A stretch of 64,000 bases of DNA, from the NCBI GenBank assembly GCA_964556895.1, contig CAZKYC010000013.1, forward strand, positions 1-64,000, given 5' to 3'. Positions 9,277 through 18,044 of the stretch are shown here, piece after piece. The first letter of the stretch is position 1, and every line of letters starts with the position of its first letter. The notes below the pieces were generated by a model. That model worked only from the letters and a program-made list of their open reading frames with translations. It was not told where the DNA came from and did not search any database. Position numbers and translations under genes: made by a program. Source of the stretch: Hinthialibacter sp964556895. GTDB taxonomy: Bacteria > Hinthialibacterota > Hinthialibacteria > Hinthialibacterales > Hinthialibacteraceae.

Positions 9277-10667
9277 GAAACACAGCGATCTTTATCTTGA
9301 TAGGACTCACCTTCGCTTCTTGCGCTGTGCATGAGGTCAAACAAGACGTTCCACTTTCGTTTGAAGTTCCCGACGCGTTTCGCAGCCAGGGCGGCGGGCC
9401 CGCGCCCGACCGTTGGTGGCGATCGATTGACGACCCGGCGCTGCATTCGCTCATTGATCAAGGCCTCGCCAGAAACCTTTCGCTTCGCCAGGCGTGGTCG
9501 CGGCTGGCGCAGGCGCGCGCGATTTGGAAAACCGCGTCTTCAGAGTTAAGCCCTGACGTCTCCGTTGATTTGGGCGCGTCACGCTTTCGCAATGAGGTTT
9601 CAGACCAGTCAACCGTGACAGGAAACTATTCTGCGTCAATCATCACCTCGTACGAAATTGATTTATGGAAGCGCATCGAGTCGCAACAACGCGCCGCCAG
9701 TCTCGACCTTGAGGCCAGCCGCGCCGATGTTGAAGCGACTGCGCTCTCGCTCAGCGCCAGCATCGCTTCGGTGTGGTATTCGATTGTCGAACAACAAGCC
9801 AGGCTGGCGCTGCTTTTCCAACAGGTTGAAGTGAGCAAGACGTTTTTAGAGTTGATCGAGCTGCGATTCAGCCAGGGGCGGTCCAGCGCGGTCGAAGTGT
9901 ATCAACAGCGCGCCCAATTGGCGGCGATTGAGACTGAGGCGCCTGGCGCAGAATCGTTGTTGCGCGTATTTCAAAACCAACTCGCGGTGTTGTTGGGCGA
10001 GGCGCCGATGGACTTCGCGATTGAGACGCCAAGCGGGTTCCCTTCGATCCCAGCGCCGCCCGCGACGGGCGCGCCAGCGTCGTTGTTGCTCAGGCGGCCT
10101 GATGTCAGCGCAACGTTGGCGCGGGTATACGCCGCCGACTCTCGCATCGGCGCCGCCATCGCCGCGCAATACCCGGCGCTGCGGTTGTCAGCGCGGTCTG
10201 AGTTTCAAAATAGCGACCTTGCCGACGTGTTTCAGAATTGGCTGCTCAATCTCGCCAGCAACCTGACCACCCCCATTCTCGACGGCGGGCGCCGCAAGGC
10301 CGAAGTGGAGCGCAACCGCGCGGTCAAACAAGAACGCATCGCCGCATTTGAACAAGCGGTGTTGACCGCCTTTCAAGAAGTCGAAAACGCCTGGGCCCAA
10401 GAAGACCGCCAGCGTGAATTCATCACCCGGCTCAATACACAACTCAACCACGACCGCCAGGCGTTTGACCAATCGCGCAACCGCTTTCGCCAAGGCATCG
10501 GCGAATACCTGCCGGTACTCACGTCGCTGCAATCGATGCAACGCGTCGAACGCAGCCTGATCAGCGCCCAGCGCGCGCTCATCGGCTTTCGCATCGACTT
10601 CTACGCCGCGCTGGGCGGCGGCTGGATGAGCGAACTCACGCCGCCCAAACTTGAGGAGACGCTGTAA
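9273..10667 (+). CDS. Outer-membrane factor (TolC/NodT family) lipoprotein of RND efflux pump
   Basis: The 464-residue protein starts with a lipoprotein signal, LTFASC at Cys17, and contains two OEP repeats (about 60-240 and 265-450) rich in long amphipathic helices. It forms the outer-membrane channel of the pump encoded by the two following genes. NodT-type features include WWRSIDDPALHSL near the mature N-terminus and LLLRRPDVSA at the start of the second repeat. Start and stop overlap both neighbours, so the operon is translationally coupled. Confidence 0.92.
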   Translation: MRNTAIFILIGLTFASCAVHEVKQDVPLSFEVPDAFRSQGGGPAPDRWWRSIDDPALHSLIDQGLARNLSLRQAWSRLAQARAIWKTASSELSPDVSVDLGASRFRNEVSDQSTVTGNYSASIITSYEIDLWKRIESQQRAASLDLEASRADVEATALSLSASIASVWYSIVEQQARLALLFQQVEVSKTFLELIELRFSQGRSSAVEVYQQRAQLAAIETEAPGAESLLRVFQNQLAVLLGEAPMDFAIETPSGFPSIPAPPATGAPASLLLRRPDVSATLARVYAADSRIGAAIAAQYPALRLSARSEFQNSDLADVFQNWLLNLASNLTTPILDGGRRKAEVERNRAVKQERIAAFEQAVLTAFQEVENAWAQEDRQREFITRLNTQLNHDRQAFDQSRNRFRQGIGEYLPVLTSLQSMQRVERSLISAQRALIGFRIDFYAALGGGWMSELTPPKLEETL

Positions 10668-11920
10668 TGATACATATAATTCGAACCCTCTTACGCATTC
10701 TGACGCCATTGATCGTGGTTGCGATTGGCTTGGCGGGCGCCTATTGGTTAATCACTCACCAGCCTCACGCCAAAAAAGAAATTGTCGAGCCTGCGCCCAC
10801 GCTGGTTGAAGTCTTTACCGTTCATCTAGTCGGCCAAAACGTCGTCATCGGCGCTTCGGGAACCGTCGTGCCTGCGCAGATGGTCGACCTTCGCCCTCAA
10901 GTCAGTGGAAAGATTATTGAACAATCCAGCGAGTTGGTTCCCGGCGGGCGCTTTCAAAAAGGCGAGGTGATGCTGCGTATTGAGCCGGACGATTATGAGT
11001 ATCGCGTCGAACAACAAAAAGCGTTGCTCGAACAGGCGCAGCTGCGTTTGTTGGAAGAACAAGGCCGCCAAACCATTGCTCAACGCGAGTGGAACCTGCT
11101 TGGCAACGAGGTCGAACAAGATGACATCGGGCGCGACCTGGCGCTGCGCAAACCGCATATCAAAAACGCCAAGGCGGCGCTGCTCTCCGCCCAAAGCAGC
11201 CTGGATGACGCCAGGCTTCAACTCAAGCGCACCGTCATCAAAGCCCCGTTTAACGCCTTTATTCGCGATGAGTTTGTTGACATCGGCCAACTGGTCAACC
11301 CCCAAACCCGCATCGCCGACTTGATCGGCACTGACGAAGTATGGATCGAGGCGTCGATCCCTGTGATGTACCTGCCCTGGATCAAACTGCCCCAACGCGA
11401 CGGCGACGGGTCAACGGCTACGGTCATACATGACGCGGGCGCGCTGCGCTCGGCCTGGCAGGGCCGCGTCATTCGGTTGATGGGCGCGCTCTCACAAGTC
11501 GGACGAAACGCCAAAGTGCTACTCTCTGTTCAAGACCCGTTCAATTTACAAGACCACTCTAACAACCCCCAAACGCCTCTGTTAGTCGACACCTACGTCC
11601 AAGTTCAAATCGAAGGCAAGCGCGCCGACAACGTGTTTTCGCTGCCCGAAGCGGCGGTCCGCCAAGACGACCAGGGCGGCGACAGCGTGTGGGTGATGGA
11701 CGCCAACAACCGTTTGTCGATTCGTAAGATTGACATCCTGCTGCGGCAAGAAAAATACCTCCTGGTTCGGGAGGGGCTCAGTGACGGCGACCGCGTCATC
11801 ATCAGCCGCCTGGGCGCGCCGTTGCCTGGCATGAAATTGCGTACAGAAGATATGAATCCCGAAGGCGGCCCACAACTCATCGCTGAACCATCCAACGCCA
11901 GAGAGGAGACAAGCCAATGA
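10667..11920 (+). CDS. RND efflux periplasmic adaptor (membrane fusion protein)
   Basis: This 417-residue HlyD-type adaptor is anchored by an N-terminal membrane helix at about 10-30. It then shows a split lipoyl-like domain (GTVVPAQMVDLRPQVSGKI and VIKAPFNAFIRDEFVDIG), a helical hairpin at about 115-185, and a beta-barrel domain that follows. It bridges the RND permease and outer-membrane factor. The start codon shares one base with the previous stop (TAATG) and its end overlaps the permease by four bases. Confidence 0.92.
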   Translation: MIHIIRTLLRILTPLIVVAIGLAGAYWLITHQPHAKKEIVEPAPTLVEVFTVHLVGQNVVIGASGTVVPAQMVDLRPQVSGKIIEQSSELVPGGRFQKGEVMLRIEPDDYEYRVEQQKALLEQAQLRLLEEQGRQTIAQREWNLLGNEVEQDDIGRDLALRKPHIKNAKAALLSAQSSLDDARLQLKRTVIKAPFNAFIRDEFVDIGQLVNPQTRIADLIGTDEVWIEASIPVMYLPWIKLPQRDGDGSTATVIHDAGALRSAWQGRVIRLMGALSQVGRNAKVLLSVQDPFNLQDHSNNPQTPLLVDTYVQVQIEGKRADNVFSLPEAAVRQDDQGGDSVWVMDANNRLSIRKIDILLRQEKYLLVREGLSDGDRVIISRLGAPLPGMKLRTEDMNPEGGPQLIAEPSNAREETSQ

Positions 11921-14900
11921 CCTCTTCGCCCCACAAAGGCCCGGTCGCATGGATGGCGCGCAACTCGGTCGCGGCCAATTTATTGATGATCTGTTTATTA
12001 GTCGGCGGGACGCTGTTTGCGTTAAACGTAAAACAAGAGGTCATGCCTGAGTTTGAACTCGACCTGGTGTTGGTCCAGGTGGCCTACCCCGGCGCCAGCC
12101 CGGCGGAGGTCGAGAAGGGCATCATCCAGGCGCTCGAAGAAGAAGTGCGCGGCCTCGACGGGATCAAAAAAGTCTCATCAACCGCCAATGAAGGCATGGG
12201 CTCGGTGGTCATTGAACTCATGTTGGGGACGAACAGCAACAAAGCGCTTCAAGACGTGAAAGTCGCGGTTGACCGCATCCAGTCGTTCCCCCAAGACGCC
12301 GAGCGCCCTATCGTCAGCCTGTTGACCACGCGCTCAGAGGTCATCTCGCTGGTGTTGTATGGCGACGTGGAAGAATATGTCTTGCGTAACCTCGCCGAAG
12401 ATGTACGAGAGCGGCTGCTCAATTTTCCAACCATCACACAAGTTGACCTGGCTGGAGTGCGTCCGCGCGAGATCAGCATTGAAGTGCCCCAAGAACAATT
12501 GCGCGCCTATAACCTGACTCTTGACGAAATCGCCCAGCGGGTGCGCATGCACGCGGTCGAGATTCCAGCAGGCGGCGTCAAAGCCGACGGCGGCGAGGTG
12601 CTCTTGCGCACCATGGAACGCCGCGACTATGGCTCCCAGTTTGAAAACGTACCCGTCATCAGCCGCGCTGACGGTTCTCAAGTGAAGTTAGGCGAGATCG
12701 CCGCCATCATCGACGGCTTTCGCGACACCGATCAGGCCGCCTATTTTGACGGCCAGCCCGCCGCCCGCCTGGTGGTGTTTCGCCTGGGCAACCAACGCCC
12801 GATTGAAATCGCCAAGAAAGTAATAAGATTTGTTGAAGAGTTAAAGGTCGAATTGCCGCCGGGCGTCGAAGTCGCCACCTGGTTTGACGCGTCAGAACTG
12901 TTTTCTGACCGCATCAGCCTGTTGTTGCGCAACGCCGGGCTTGGCTTGATTTTGGTCTTATTTGTCTTGGGTCTGTTTCTTGAAATTCGCCTGGCGTTTT
13001 GGGTGACGATGGGCATCCCGATTTCGGTGTTGGGTTCATTTTTGTTGTTCCCTAACACGGGCGCTTCGATCAATATGATTTCGCTGTTCGCGTTTATCGT
13101 GACGTTGGGCATCATCGTCGACGACGCCATTGTGGTCGGCGAAAACATATACGAATACCGGCAACGCGGCATGAATTTTCTTGACGCCGCCATTCATGGC
13201 GCCAAGACGGTGACCATGCCGGTGACCTTTGCGGTGTTGTCAAACATCGCCGCGTTTACACCGCTGTTGTTTCTACCCGGCATCATGGGCAAGTTTTTTC
13301 GGGTGATTCCGATCATTGTTATATCGGTATTTATTTTTTCTCTGATCGAGTCGCTGTTTGTCTTGCCCGCCCACCTGGCCCATCAAAAGCCGCTCGAAAA
13401 ACGCACACGCATCGAACGGTGGATCTTTCGCCAGCAACAAAAATTCGCCAACGGCCTGAATGGGTTTATTCAAACCGCATACACCCCGGTGATGCGCACA
13501 GCGGTGCAGTACCGCTATTTCACCCTGTCAATCGGGGTCGCGTTGTTAATCATCTCCGGCGCCGCGGTGGCGGGTGGGCATGTCTCGTTTGTCTTCTTCC
13601 CGAAGGTGGATACAGACGTGATCGCGGTAACCGGTGAATATCCCTTCGGCGCGTCAATTGAAGAGAGCAAGAAACTGCAGGCCGAATTGGTGAGAGCGGC
13701 GAAAGACGTCTTGGCCCGCCACGGCGGCGACGACATTACCCGCGGCATCATGACTTTTTTGGCCAACGGCAGCCAGGGCCGTGAAGGCCGCAGCGCGGGC
13801 AGCCACCTTTCGACTGTTGAGGTGTATCTTGTCCCTAGCGACAAACGCCCCATCACCGCGGCCCAATTTACCAAAGAATGGCGCGCCGAAATTGAACAAC
13901 CGCCCGGCATTGAGTCGTTACAATTCAGATATAGCACCGGCCCCGGCGGCGGCTCTGACATCGACATTCAATTGACGCATCCTGAAATCGACATGCTTGA
14001 ATCGGCAGCGACTGAACTCGGAACCGCCCTGCAAAATTACGCTGGCGTCAAAGACATCGACGACGGCTTTTCGCTAGGCAAGCCGCAATATGACCTGAAA
14101 CTGAAAGACGAAGCCCGCAGCCTGGGCGTGACCGCCGCTGACTTGGCGACGCAGCTGCGCGGCGCGTTTTATGGCGCGCGCGCGTTTCGCCAACAGCGCG
14201 GCCGCGACGAAATCTGGGTGATGGTGAGACTGCCTGAAGATGAGCGCACGTCCATCTATGACATTGAGAACTATTTGATCCGCACGCCAGGGGGCGGCGA
14301 GGCGCCGCTTCGCGAGGCCGCCCATATTACACGCGGGCGTTCCTACACCATCATCAATCGCGTCGACGGGCGCCGGGTGGTCAACGTCAGCGCCGATTGT
14401 GAACCGGGCGTCGCGAACCCCGGCCAGGTGTTGTCTGAAGTTGAAGCCAACGTGTTGCCCGCCATTCTGGCCAACTACCCGGGCATGTCCTACTCGCTCG
14501 AAGGCCAACAAGCCGAGCAACGCGACACCATGGACGGGTTGTTGACCGGGTTTATCTTCGCCATGTTAGCGATCTTTTCGATGTTGGCGGTTCCGTTTCG
14601 CAGTTACATTCAGCCGATCATCGTCATGTCGGCGATTCCATTTGGCGTGATCGGCGCCATTATCGGCCATATCATCATGGGCTATGAAATGAGCATCGTC
14701 AGCATGTTTGGCCTGGTGGCGCTGACCGGCGTGGTGGTCAACGACTCGCTGGTCATGGTTGACGCCGCCAACCGCCGCCGGTGGACCGAACAGCTGACGC
14801 CCTATGAAGCCATCACCGCCGCCGCGCAGCGTCGCTTTCGCCCGATTTTGTTGACCTCGCTGACGACGTTCTTGGGATTGACGCCGATGATTTTAGAAAC

Positions 14901-15093
14901 CTCGGTGCAGGCGAGGTTTTTGATCCCGATGGCGATTTCACTCGGCTTTGGAATCATGTTCTCGACTCTCATTATTTTGTTCTTGGTGCCGTCGCTCTAT
15001 ATGATCGTCGAAGATGTGAAATACCTGTATGGCTTCGAAGAAGACGCCGAACTCCATCGCTATGACGAAGAGCCAGAGACGGCGAGCGCCTAA
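11917..15093 (+). CDS. RND-family efflux permease
   Basis: This is a 1058-residue inner-membrane proton antiporter, close to the usual AcrB/MexB length. Twelve membrane helices in two sets of six are apparent (first near 12-30, cluster at 335-540, cluster at 870-1030). The paired acidic residues of the proton relay in helix 4 are present in IIVDDAIVVGENIYE. Large periplasmic loops occupy about 35-335 and 565-870. Subtype is uncertain; the sequence resembles the group containing CzcA- and MexF-like pumps that act on small organic molecules. It ends 4 bp into the convergent NYN gene. Confidence 0.93.
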   Translation: MTSSPHKGPVAWMARNSVAANLLMICLLVGGTLFALNVKQEVMPEFELDLVLVQVAYPGASPAEVEKGIIQALEEEVRGLDGIKKVSSTANEGMGSVVIELMLGTNSNKALQDVKVAVDRIQSFPQDAERPIVSLLTTRSEVISLVLYGDVEEYVLRNLAEDVRERLLNFPTITQVDLAGVRPREISIEVPQEQLRAYNLTLDEIAQRVRMHAVEIPAGGVKADGGEVLLRTMERRDYGSQFENVPVISRADGSQVKLGEIAAIIDGFRDTDQAAYFDGQPAARLVVFRLGNQRPIEIAKKVIRFVEELKVELPPGVEVATWFDASELFSDRISLLLRNAGLGLILVLFVLGLFLEIRLAFWVTMGIPISVLGSFLLFPNTGASINMISLFAFIVTLGIIVDDAIVVGENIYEYRQRGMNFLDAAIHGAKTVTMPVTFAVLSNIAAFTPLLFLPGIMGKFFRVIPIIVISVFIFSLIESLFVLPAHLAHQKPLEKRTRIERWIFRQQQKFANGLNGFIQTAYTPVMRTAVQYRYFTLSIGVALLIISGAAVAGGHVSFVFFPKVDTDVIAVTGEYPFGASIEESKKLQAELVRAAKDVLARHGGDDITRGIMTFLANGSQGREGRSAGSHLSTVEVYLVPSDKRPITAAQFTKEWRAEIEQPPGIESLQFRYSTGPGGGSDIDIQLTHPEIDMLESAATELGTALQNYAGVKDIDDGFSLGKPQYDLKLKDEARSLGVTAADLATQLRGAFYGARAFRQQRGRDEIWVMVRLPEDERTSIYDIENYLIRTPGGGEAPLREAAHITRGRSYTIINRVDGRRVVNVSADCEPGVANPGQVLSEVEANVLPAILANYPGMSYSLEGQQAEQRDTMDGLLTGFIFAMLAIFSMLAVPFRSYIQPIIVMSAIPFGVIGAIIGHIIMGYEMSIVSMFGLVALTGVVVNDSLVMVDAANRRRWTEQLTPYEAITAAAQRRFRPILLTSLTTFLGLTPMILETSVQARFLIPMAISLGFGIMFSTLIILFLVPSLYMIVEDVKYLYGFEEDAELHRYDEEPETASA

Positions 15094-15908
15094 CGCGATG
15101 GGCTGCTGACCAGGTCAATATCCACCGCTTGGAAGGATCCCTCTTTGTTTCCGGTTTCAAGGGTGAATTCAAATATATGGGCGCGGCTGGGCAGATCGTT
15201 CAGCGACGACCCATGAGGCAGTTTGGATTCATGAAAAAAGACGGTGGTATAGCCGTCTTTTTCGTTCATATCAGGGCGGATGTCTTTCACAAACCGAAAC
15301 CAGCCGTAGTTTTCTTTAACACTATAACACACCCCGCGAACGCGAGAGCCTAACTGCCCCCAGCGGGCGCCAGTGTAATCATCACTTGGCAGCAGGCCGG
15401 GAATCAAATAGCCGGAATAATAGATATCGGCTTCGTTGCGCAACTCGGTCGAGATGTTATCGAAGGCCAGGGCTTCGACGCGACAGCCGTTGTTCTGAAG
15501 CGCCTTCACGACCCGAACAAAATCGCCGTCGCCCGTCACCAGCAACACCCGGTCTAAATTTTTGGATTGAAGCAAGGCGTCAACCGCCAAGTCGAGGTCG
15601 GCGTTGGCCTTGCCATAGCGGTTGCCCTGTTCATCGGTGTACCATTTGACTTCTTTACGAATCACTTTGTAGCCAAAATCTTGCAACGCGGAAAAAAAGT
15701 TCTGCTGCGACTTACGGTAGGCATGGTCTTGGTCGGCGCGATAGCGGTCATAAGCGACATACGCGTTCAGCCGCACCGGGATCGAATTATCGCGGCAGGC
15801 GAAGTTTCGCAACACGTCGAATTGAATTCCATACCCGCCGTTGCGCGATATATTCGCGACGTCGACATAAACGCCGATATTGATGTTGTTGTATAAGGAA
15901 GTTGTCAT
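15090..15908 (-). CDS. NYN-domain (LabA/DUF88) protein with cold-shock-like C-terminal domain
   Basis: The N-terminal half (about 10-165) is a NYN/PIN-type nuclease fold: VYVDVANIS carries the first acidic residue, then KANADLDLAVDAL and LVTGDGDFVRVV carry the others. The C-terminal 90 residues (about 185-272) resemble a cold-shock/OB nucleic-acid-binding domain, with YGWFRFV and TVFFHESKL matching the YGFI and VFFH patterns. A ribonuclease that binds structured RNA is a reasonable guess. ATG at 15908 was chosen; an in-frame TTG 12 bases upstream is possible. It converges on the RND permease with a 4-bp overlap. Confidence 0.8.
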   Translation of the reverse strand: MTTSLYNNINIGVYVDVANISRNGGYGIQFDVLRNFACRDNSIPVRLNAYVAYDRYRADQDHAYRKSQQNFFSALQDFGYKVIRKEVKWYTDEQGNRYGKANADLDLAVDALLQSKNLDRVLLVTGDGDFVRVVKALQNNGCRVEALAFDNISTELRNEADIYYSGYLIPGLLPSDDYTGARWGQLGSRVRGVCYSVKENYGWFRFVKDIRPDMNEKDGYTTVFFHESKLPHGSSLNDLPSRAHIFEFTLETGNKEGSFQAVDIDLVSSPSR

Positions 15909-15941
15909 GGAAAAAATCAACTCTCAATTTAGAATTATCAT

Positions 15942-16166
15942 TCATGCAGCTGGTAATGGTTTAATCTGTTTGACTTTGTTTAGATCCACTCGTTTTCGCG
16001 CATGCCCTAAATCGTAGTTGTCTTGCATGGTCAACCAACTCTCTGGAAAGCGGTCAAACGCTTTCGACAAGCGCAGCGCCATTTCGGGCGAGACATTGCT
16101 TTCGCCATTCAATAAACGGTTGAAAGTTGATGGTGAGACTCCAAGATTCTCAGCCGCCTTTCTCAC
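15942..16166 (-). pseudogene. 5'-truncated HigA-like (HTH_XRE) antitoxin remnant
   Basis: The frame encodes the HTH and C-terminal part of a HigA-type antitoxin: KAAENLGVSPSTFNRLLNGE and SPEMALRLSKAFDRFPESW then NYDLGHARK. Intact relatives are about 95-100 residues and start with an HPGE segment that is missing here. In the same frame, YLSRLNVSV upstream of the nominal GTG still looks like HigA, then homology stops inside the adjoining DUF2283 gene. This suggests a deletion that joined the two genes. It could still be translated from GTG, but the loss of the N-terminus makes function doubtful. Confidence 0.7.
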
Positions 16167-16174
16167 ACTGACAT

Positions 16175-16315
16175 TCAGTCGCGATAGATACAGATGTTGC
16201 CGTCGGCGTCAGCGTCAAGAATTGTGTTTTCATCTAAATCTTTTGATTCTACAATTTCAGAGTCTCGAAATTCAATATATAACGTATCGGTGTCATCAAC
16301 ATATTGTGTTTTCAC
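16175..16315 (-). CDS. DUF2283 small protein, probable antitoxin-like partner
   Basis: A 46-residue gene starting with GTG 8 bases after a strong GGAGG (16324-16328). It begins KTQYVDDTDTLYIEFRDSE and ends DADADGNICIYRD, matching DUF2283, which is usually 50-70 residues. In many genomes DUF2283 genes lie directly downstream of the small family represented by the broken gene at 16318-16552, in a toxin-antitoxin-like pair. The final residues seem replaced by sequence from the HigA remnant, so the C-terminus may be damaged. Confidence 0.7.
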   Translation of the reverse strand: MKTQYVDDTDTLYIEFRDSEIVESKDLDENTILDADADGNICIYRD

Positions 16316-16317
16316 GG

Positions 16318-16552
16318 TTAGAACCTCCGGTCAACAAAGGCGTCATGAACGGTTTCTCTATCAGAAAGTAAAACAACTCTTAAATAGTTTCTCCATTTTT
16401 TCTATTCTCGCCCATCGCCTGACACGCCCGTCAGATTGAACTGCTTCATGCTCTGGTTCGCCAATGACTTTTTCAATCCAGGCGTCTTGTATCATCACTC
16501 TATCAGGGCGAGACCGTATAGATTGAAAATACTTCGTCGTCCTCACTATCAA
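16318..16552 (-). pseudogene. Frameshifted small toxin-like gene paired with DUF2283
   Basis: Two frames are needed to read this gene. The first gives RTTKYFQSIRSRPDRVMIQD, then GEPEHEAVQSDGRVRRWARI to about 16380. A shift of one base near 16375-16385, in GGAGAAACTATTTAAG, moves to LRVVLLSDRETVHDAFVDRR ending at the TAA at 16318-16320. The combined protein would be about 78 residues and matches a widespread family found upstream of DUF2283 genes. The total length is not a multiple of three. Either the gene is dead, or the shift is a sequencing or assembly error. The first frame starts with TTG or a GTG two codons later. Confidence 0.7.
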
Positions 16553-16608
16553 AGCACCTTAACCAATCATTATATAACAAGTATAGGCTTATTCTAAATT
16601 CAGTTAAC

Positions 16609-16640
16609 AAAAAACCGGGGCGGTGTGACGGCCGCCCCGG
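16609..16640 (-). terminator. Rho-independent terminator of the sugar isomerase gene
   Basis: CCGGGGCGG at 16615-16623 pairs with CCGCCCCGG at 16632-16640 around an 8-base loop. On the minus strand this is followed by a run of six T (16614-16609), just after the stop at 16672. Confidence 0.9.
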
Positions 16641-16671
16641 CGTGGTGTTCATAAAGAATGCGTCTAACCGA

Positions 16672-17709
16672 TTAGTCGTCGGCGCCCATGCCGTCTTCAA
16701 ACGAGCCGGCGGCCACCGGGAAGCAGCAGTTGTCACGGACATAGGCGATGCCGTTGGCGCTGCAGGCGTCGAGGTCGCGGTGAGCGCTCTCGGCTTCGAC
16801 CACTAACGGCGCTGTGGCTGTGCCCATCTTGCTCTTATAGAGTTCGGGGTAGCCGATGGTAATCATTAGTTCGGCGAAACGCACCATATTAATGTCGCCC
16901 GAGGGCAGGTCGACAAACTGCATGCCGCGTTGTTGCCAGCCGGCTTCCATGGCGCGCAGCGGGAAATCAGGACGGATAGTGTGGTTTTTGATATGGCAGC
17001 CGTAGCAGTGTTTCGCCACTTTCAAGAAGCGGGTTTCCCAACTTTCGCCTTCCCAACAGTGAGAGGGGTCAACGTTGACGCCCAATGAGGCGTCGCCGTC
17101 GCAGATATCAACCAACATCAAGAAATCGTCGGCGCACATCGCGCCCGTACCCGGGTGAATCTCGTGGCACAACACCGCGCCCAATGAGCGGGCTTTGTCG
17201 CGCAGTTTGGCGGTCTTAGCAACAAAGCGCTCTTGACCTTCTTTGATTAGATCAAAATCTGCACCCGCCCAGAAGCCCCAGGGGTAGCCGCTGCCGACTT
17301 CCCAGCCAAAGGCAACGCCCCAAAACATGGGCAACACTTTGACGCCAAGCTCAGCGGCGTAATCCATGAACTTTAATAGATAATCTTCGGCCCATTGTTC
17401 GATTTCGCCGAGCGACTTTTTGGCAACGTCTCCGGGGATAAACGGGCGGATGCTTTTGGTGCCCGTCCAGGCGGAGGTGTGCACCCAGAAGGGGCAGTGT
17501 GACGAAATGCCGTCTAAGGCGAGGCCGTGTTTAGCGAACGTGTCTTTGACTTCTGAGGCAGGCTTAAAACCTCCCTTGCCGTCTTCTAACATGAAGTTTG
17601 ACGGTTGGGCGCCAGCGGCGCCAGACGCCTTCGCAAAGACCAAAAATTCGTCGAGGCTTTTGGCGCCGTGTTGCGCGCCTTCAATACTGGGGTGAAAACA
17701 AGCAGTCAT
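16672..17709 (-). CDS. Sugar phosphate isomerase/epimerase (xylose-isomerase-like TIM barrel)
   Basis: This 345-residue protein has the AP_endonuc_2/xylose-isomerase-like fold. Likely metal ligands are Glu in LCHEIHPGTG, Asp and His in VNVDPSHCWEGE, His in GCHIKNHT and Glu in VVEAES. An insert with several aromatic residues (residues 125-150, WGVAFGWEVGSGYPWGFW) is distinctive. Similar proteins in Planctomycetes- and Hydrogenedentes-type genomes take part in catabolism of unusual sugars, but the substrate is not readable. The ATG follows a GGAAGGGAG ribosome site, and a strong terminator follows the gene, so it is probably monocistronic. Confidence 0.82.
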   Translation of the reverse strand: MTACFHPSIEGAQHGAKSLDEFLVFAKASGAAGAQPSNFMLEDGKGGFKPASEVKDTFAKHGLALDGISSHCPFWVHTSAWTGTKSIRPFIPGDVAKKSLGEIEQWAEDYLLKFMDYAAELGVKVLPMFWGVAFGWEVGSGYPWGFWAGADFDLIKEGQERFVAKTAKLRDKARSLGAVLCHEIHPGTGAMCADDFLMLVDICDGDASLGVNVDPSHCWEGESWETRFLKVAKHCYGCHIKNHTIRPDFPLRAMEAGWQQRGMQFVDLPSGDINMVRFAELMITIGYPELYKSKMGTATAPLVVEAESAHRDLDACSANGIAYVRDNCCFPVAAGSFEDGMGADD

Positions 17710-18044
17710 GATAAATACTCCCTTCCTCCAAAACGTTTATCGTTATTGTATTGATTTCGCTTTGTAAGCAACCGAATCAGTACAGACGGTCTGGCTACAC
17801 TCCAAATTACCGCGTCTGGGGCCGGGCTTCAAGGTTGTTGATTCAATCTCAATCAGGATTCAAGTTGGTAGAAATTTTCATTGATGTAACTTTGAATTTT
17901 CTTGTACAACACTACAGGCGCACCCAACAGAATTTTCACAGGTGGTTGATTGTCAGCGACAGGGAGAGCCCCTCTCGCCTGAAGGCGAAGGTGTTCGTTG
18001 TGTCAAAGAGAGCAGGTTTAACTAAAGGGTAAGAGCAAGAGACA
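17710..18044. other. Intergenic gap without recognised gene
   Basis: This 335-bp gap lies between the isomerase start and the glutamate dehydrogenase end. A short hairpin, CTCTCGCCTGAAGGCGAAG at about 17972, is the only structure noticed. No promoter could be assigned with confidence and no reading frame looks like a gene. Confidence 0.5.

Noticed and set aside
16361..16552. An intact 63-residue toxin gene
   Set aside because: The family continues in the next frame as LRVVLLSDRETVHDAF, so the shorter product is a frameshift truncation.
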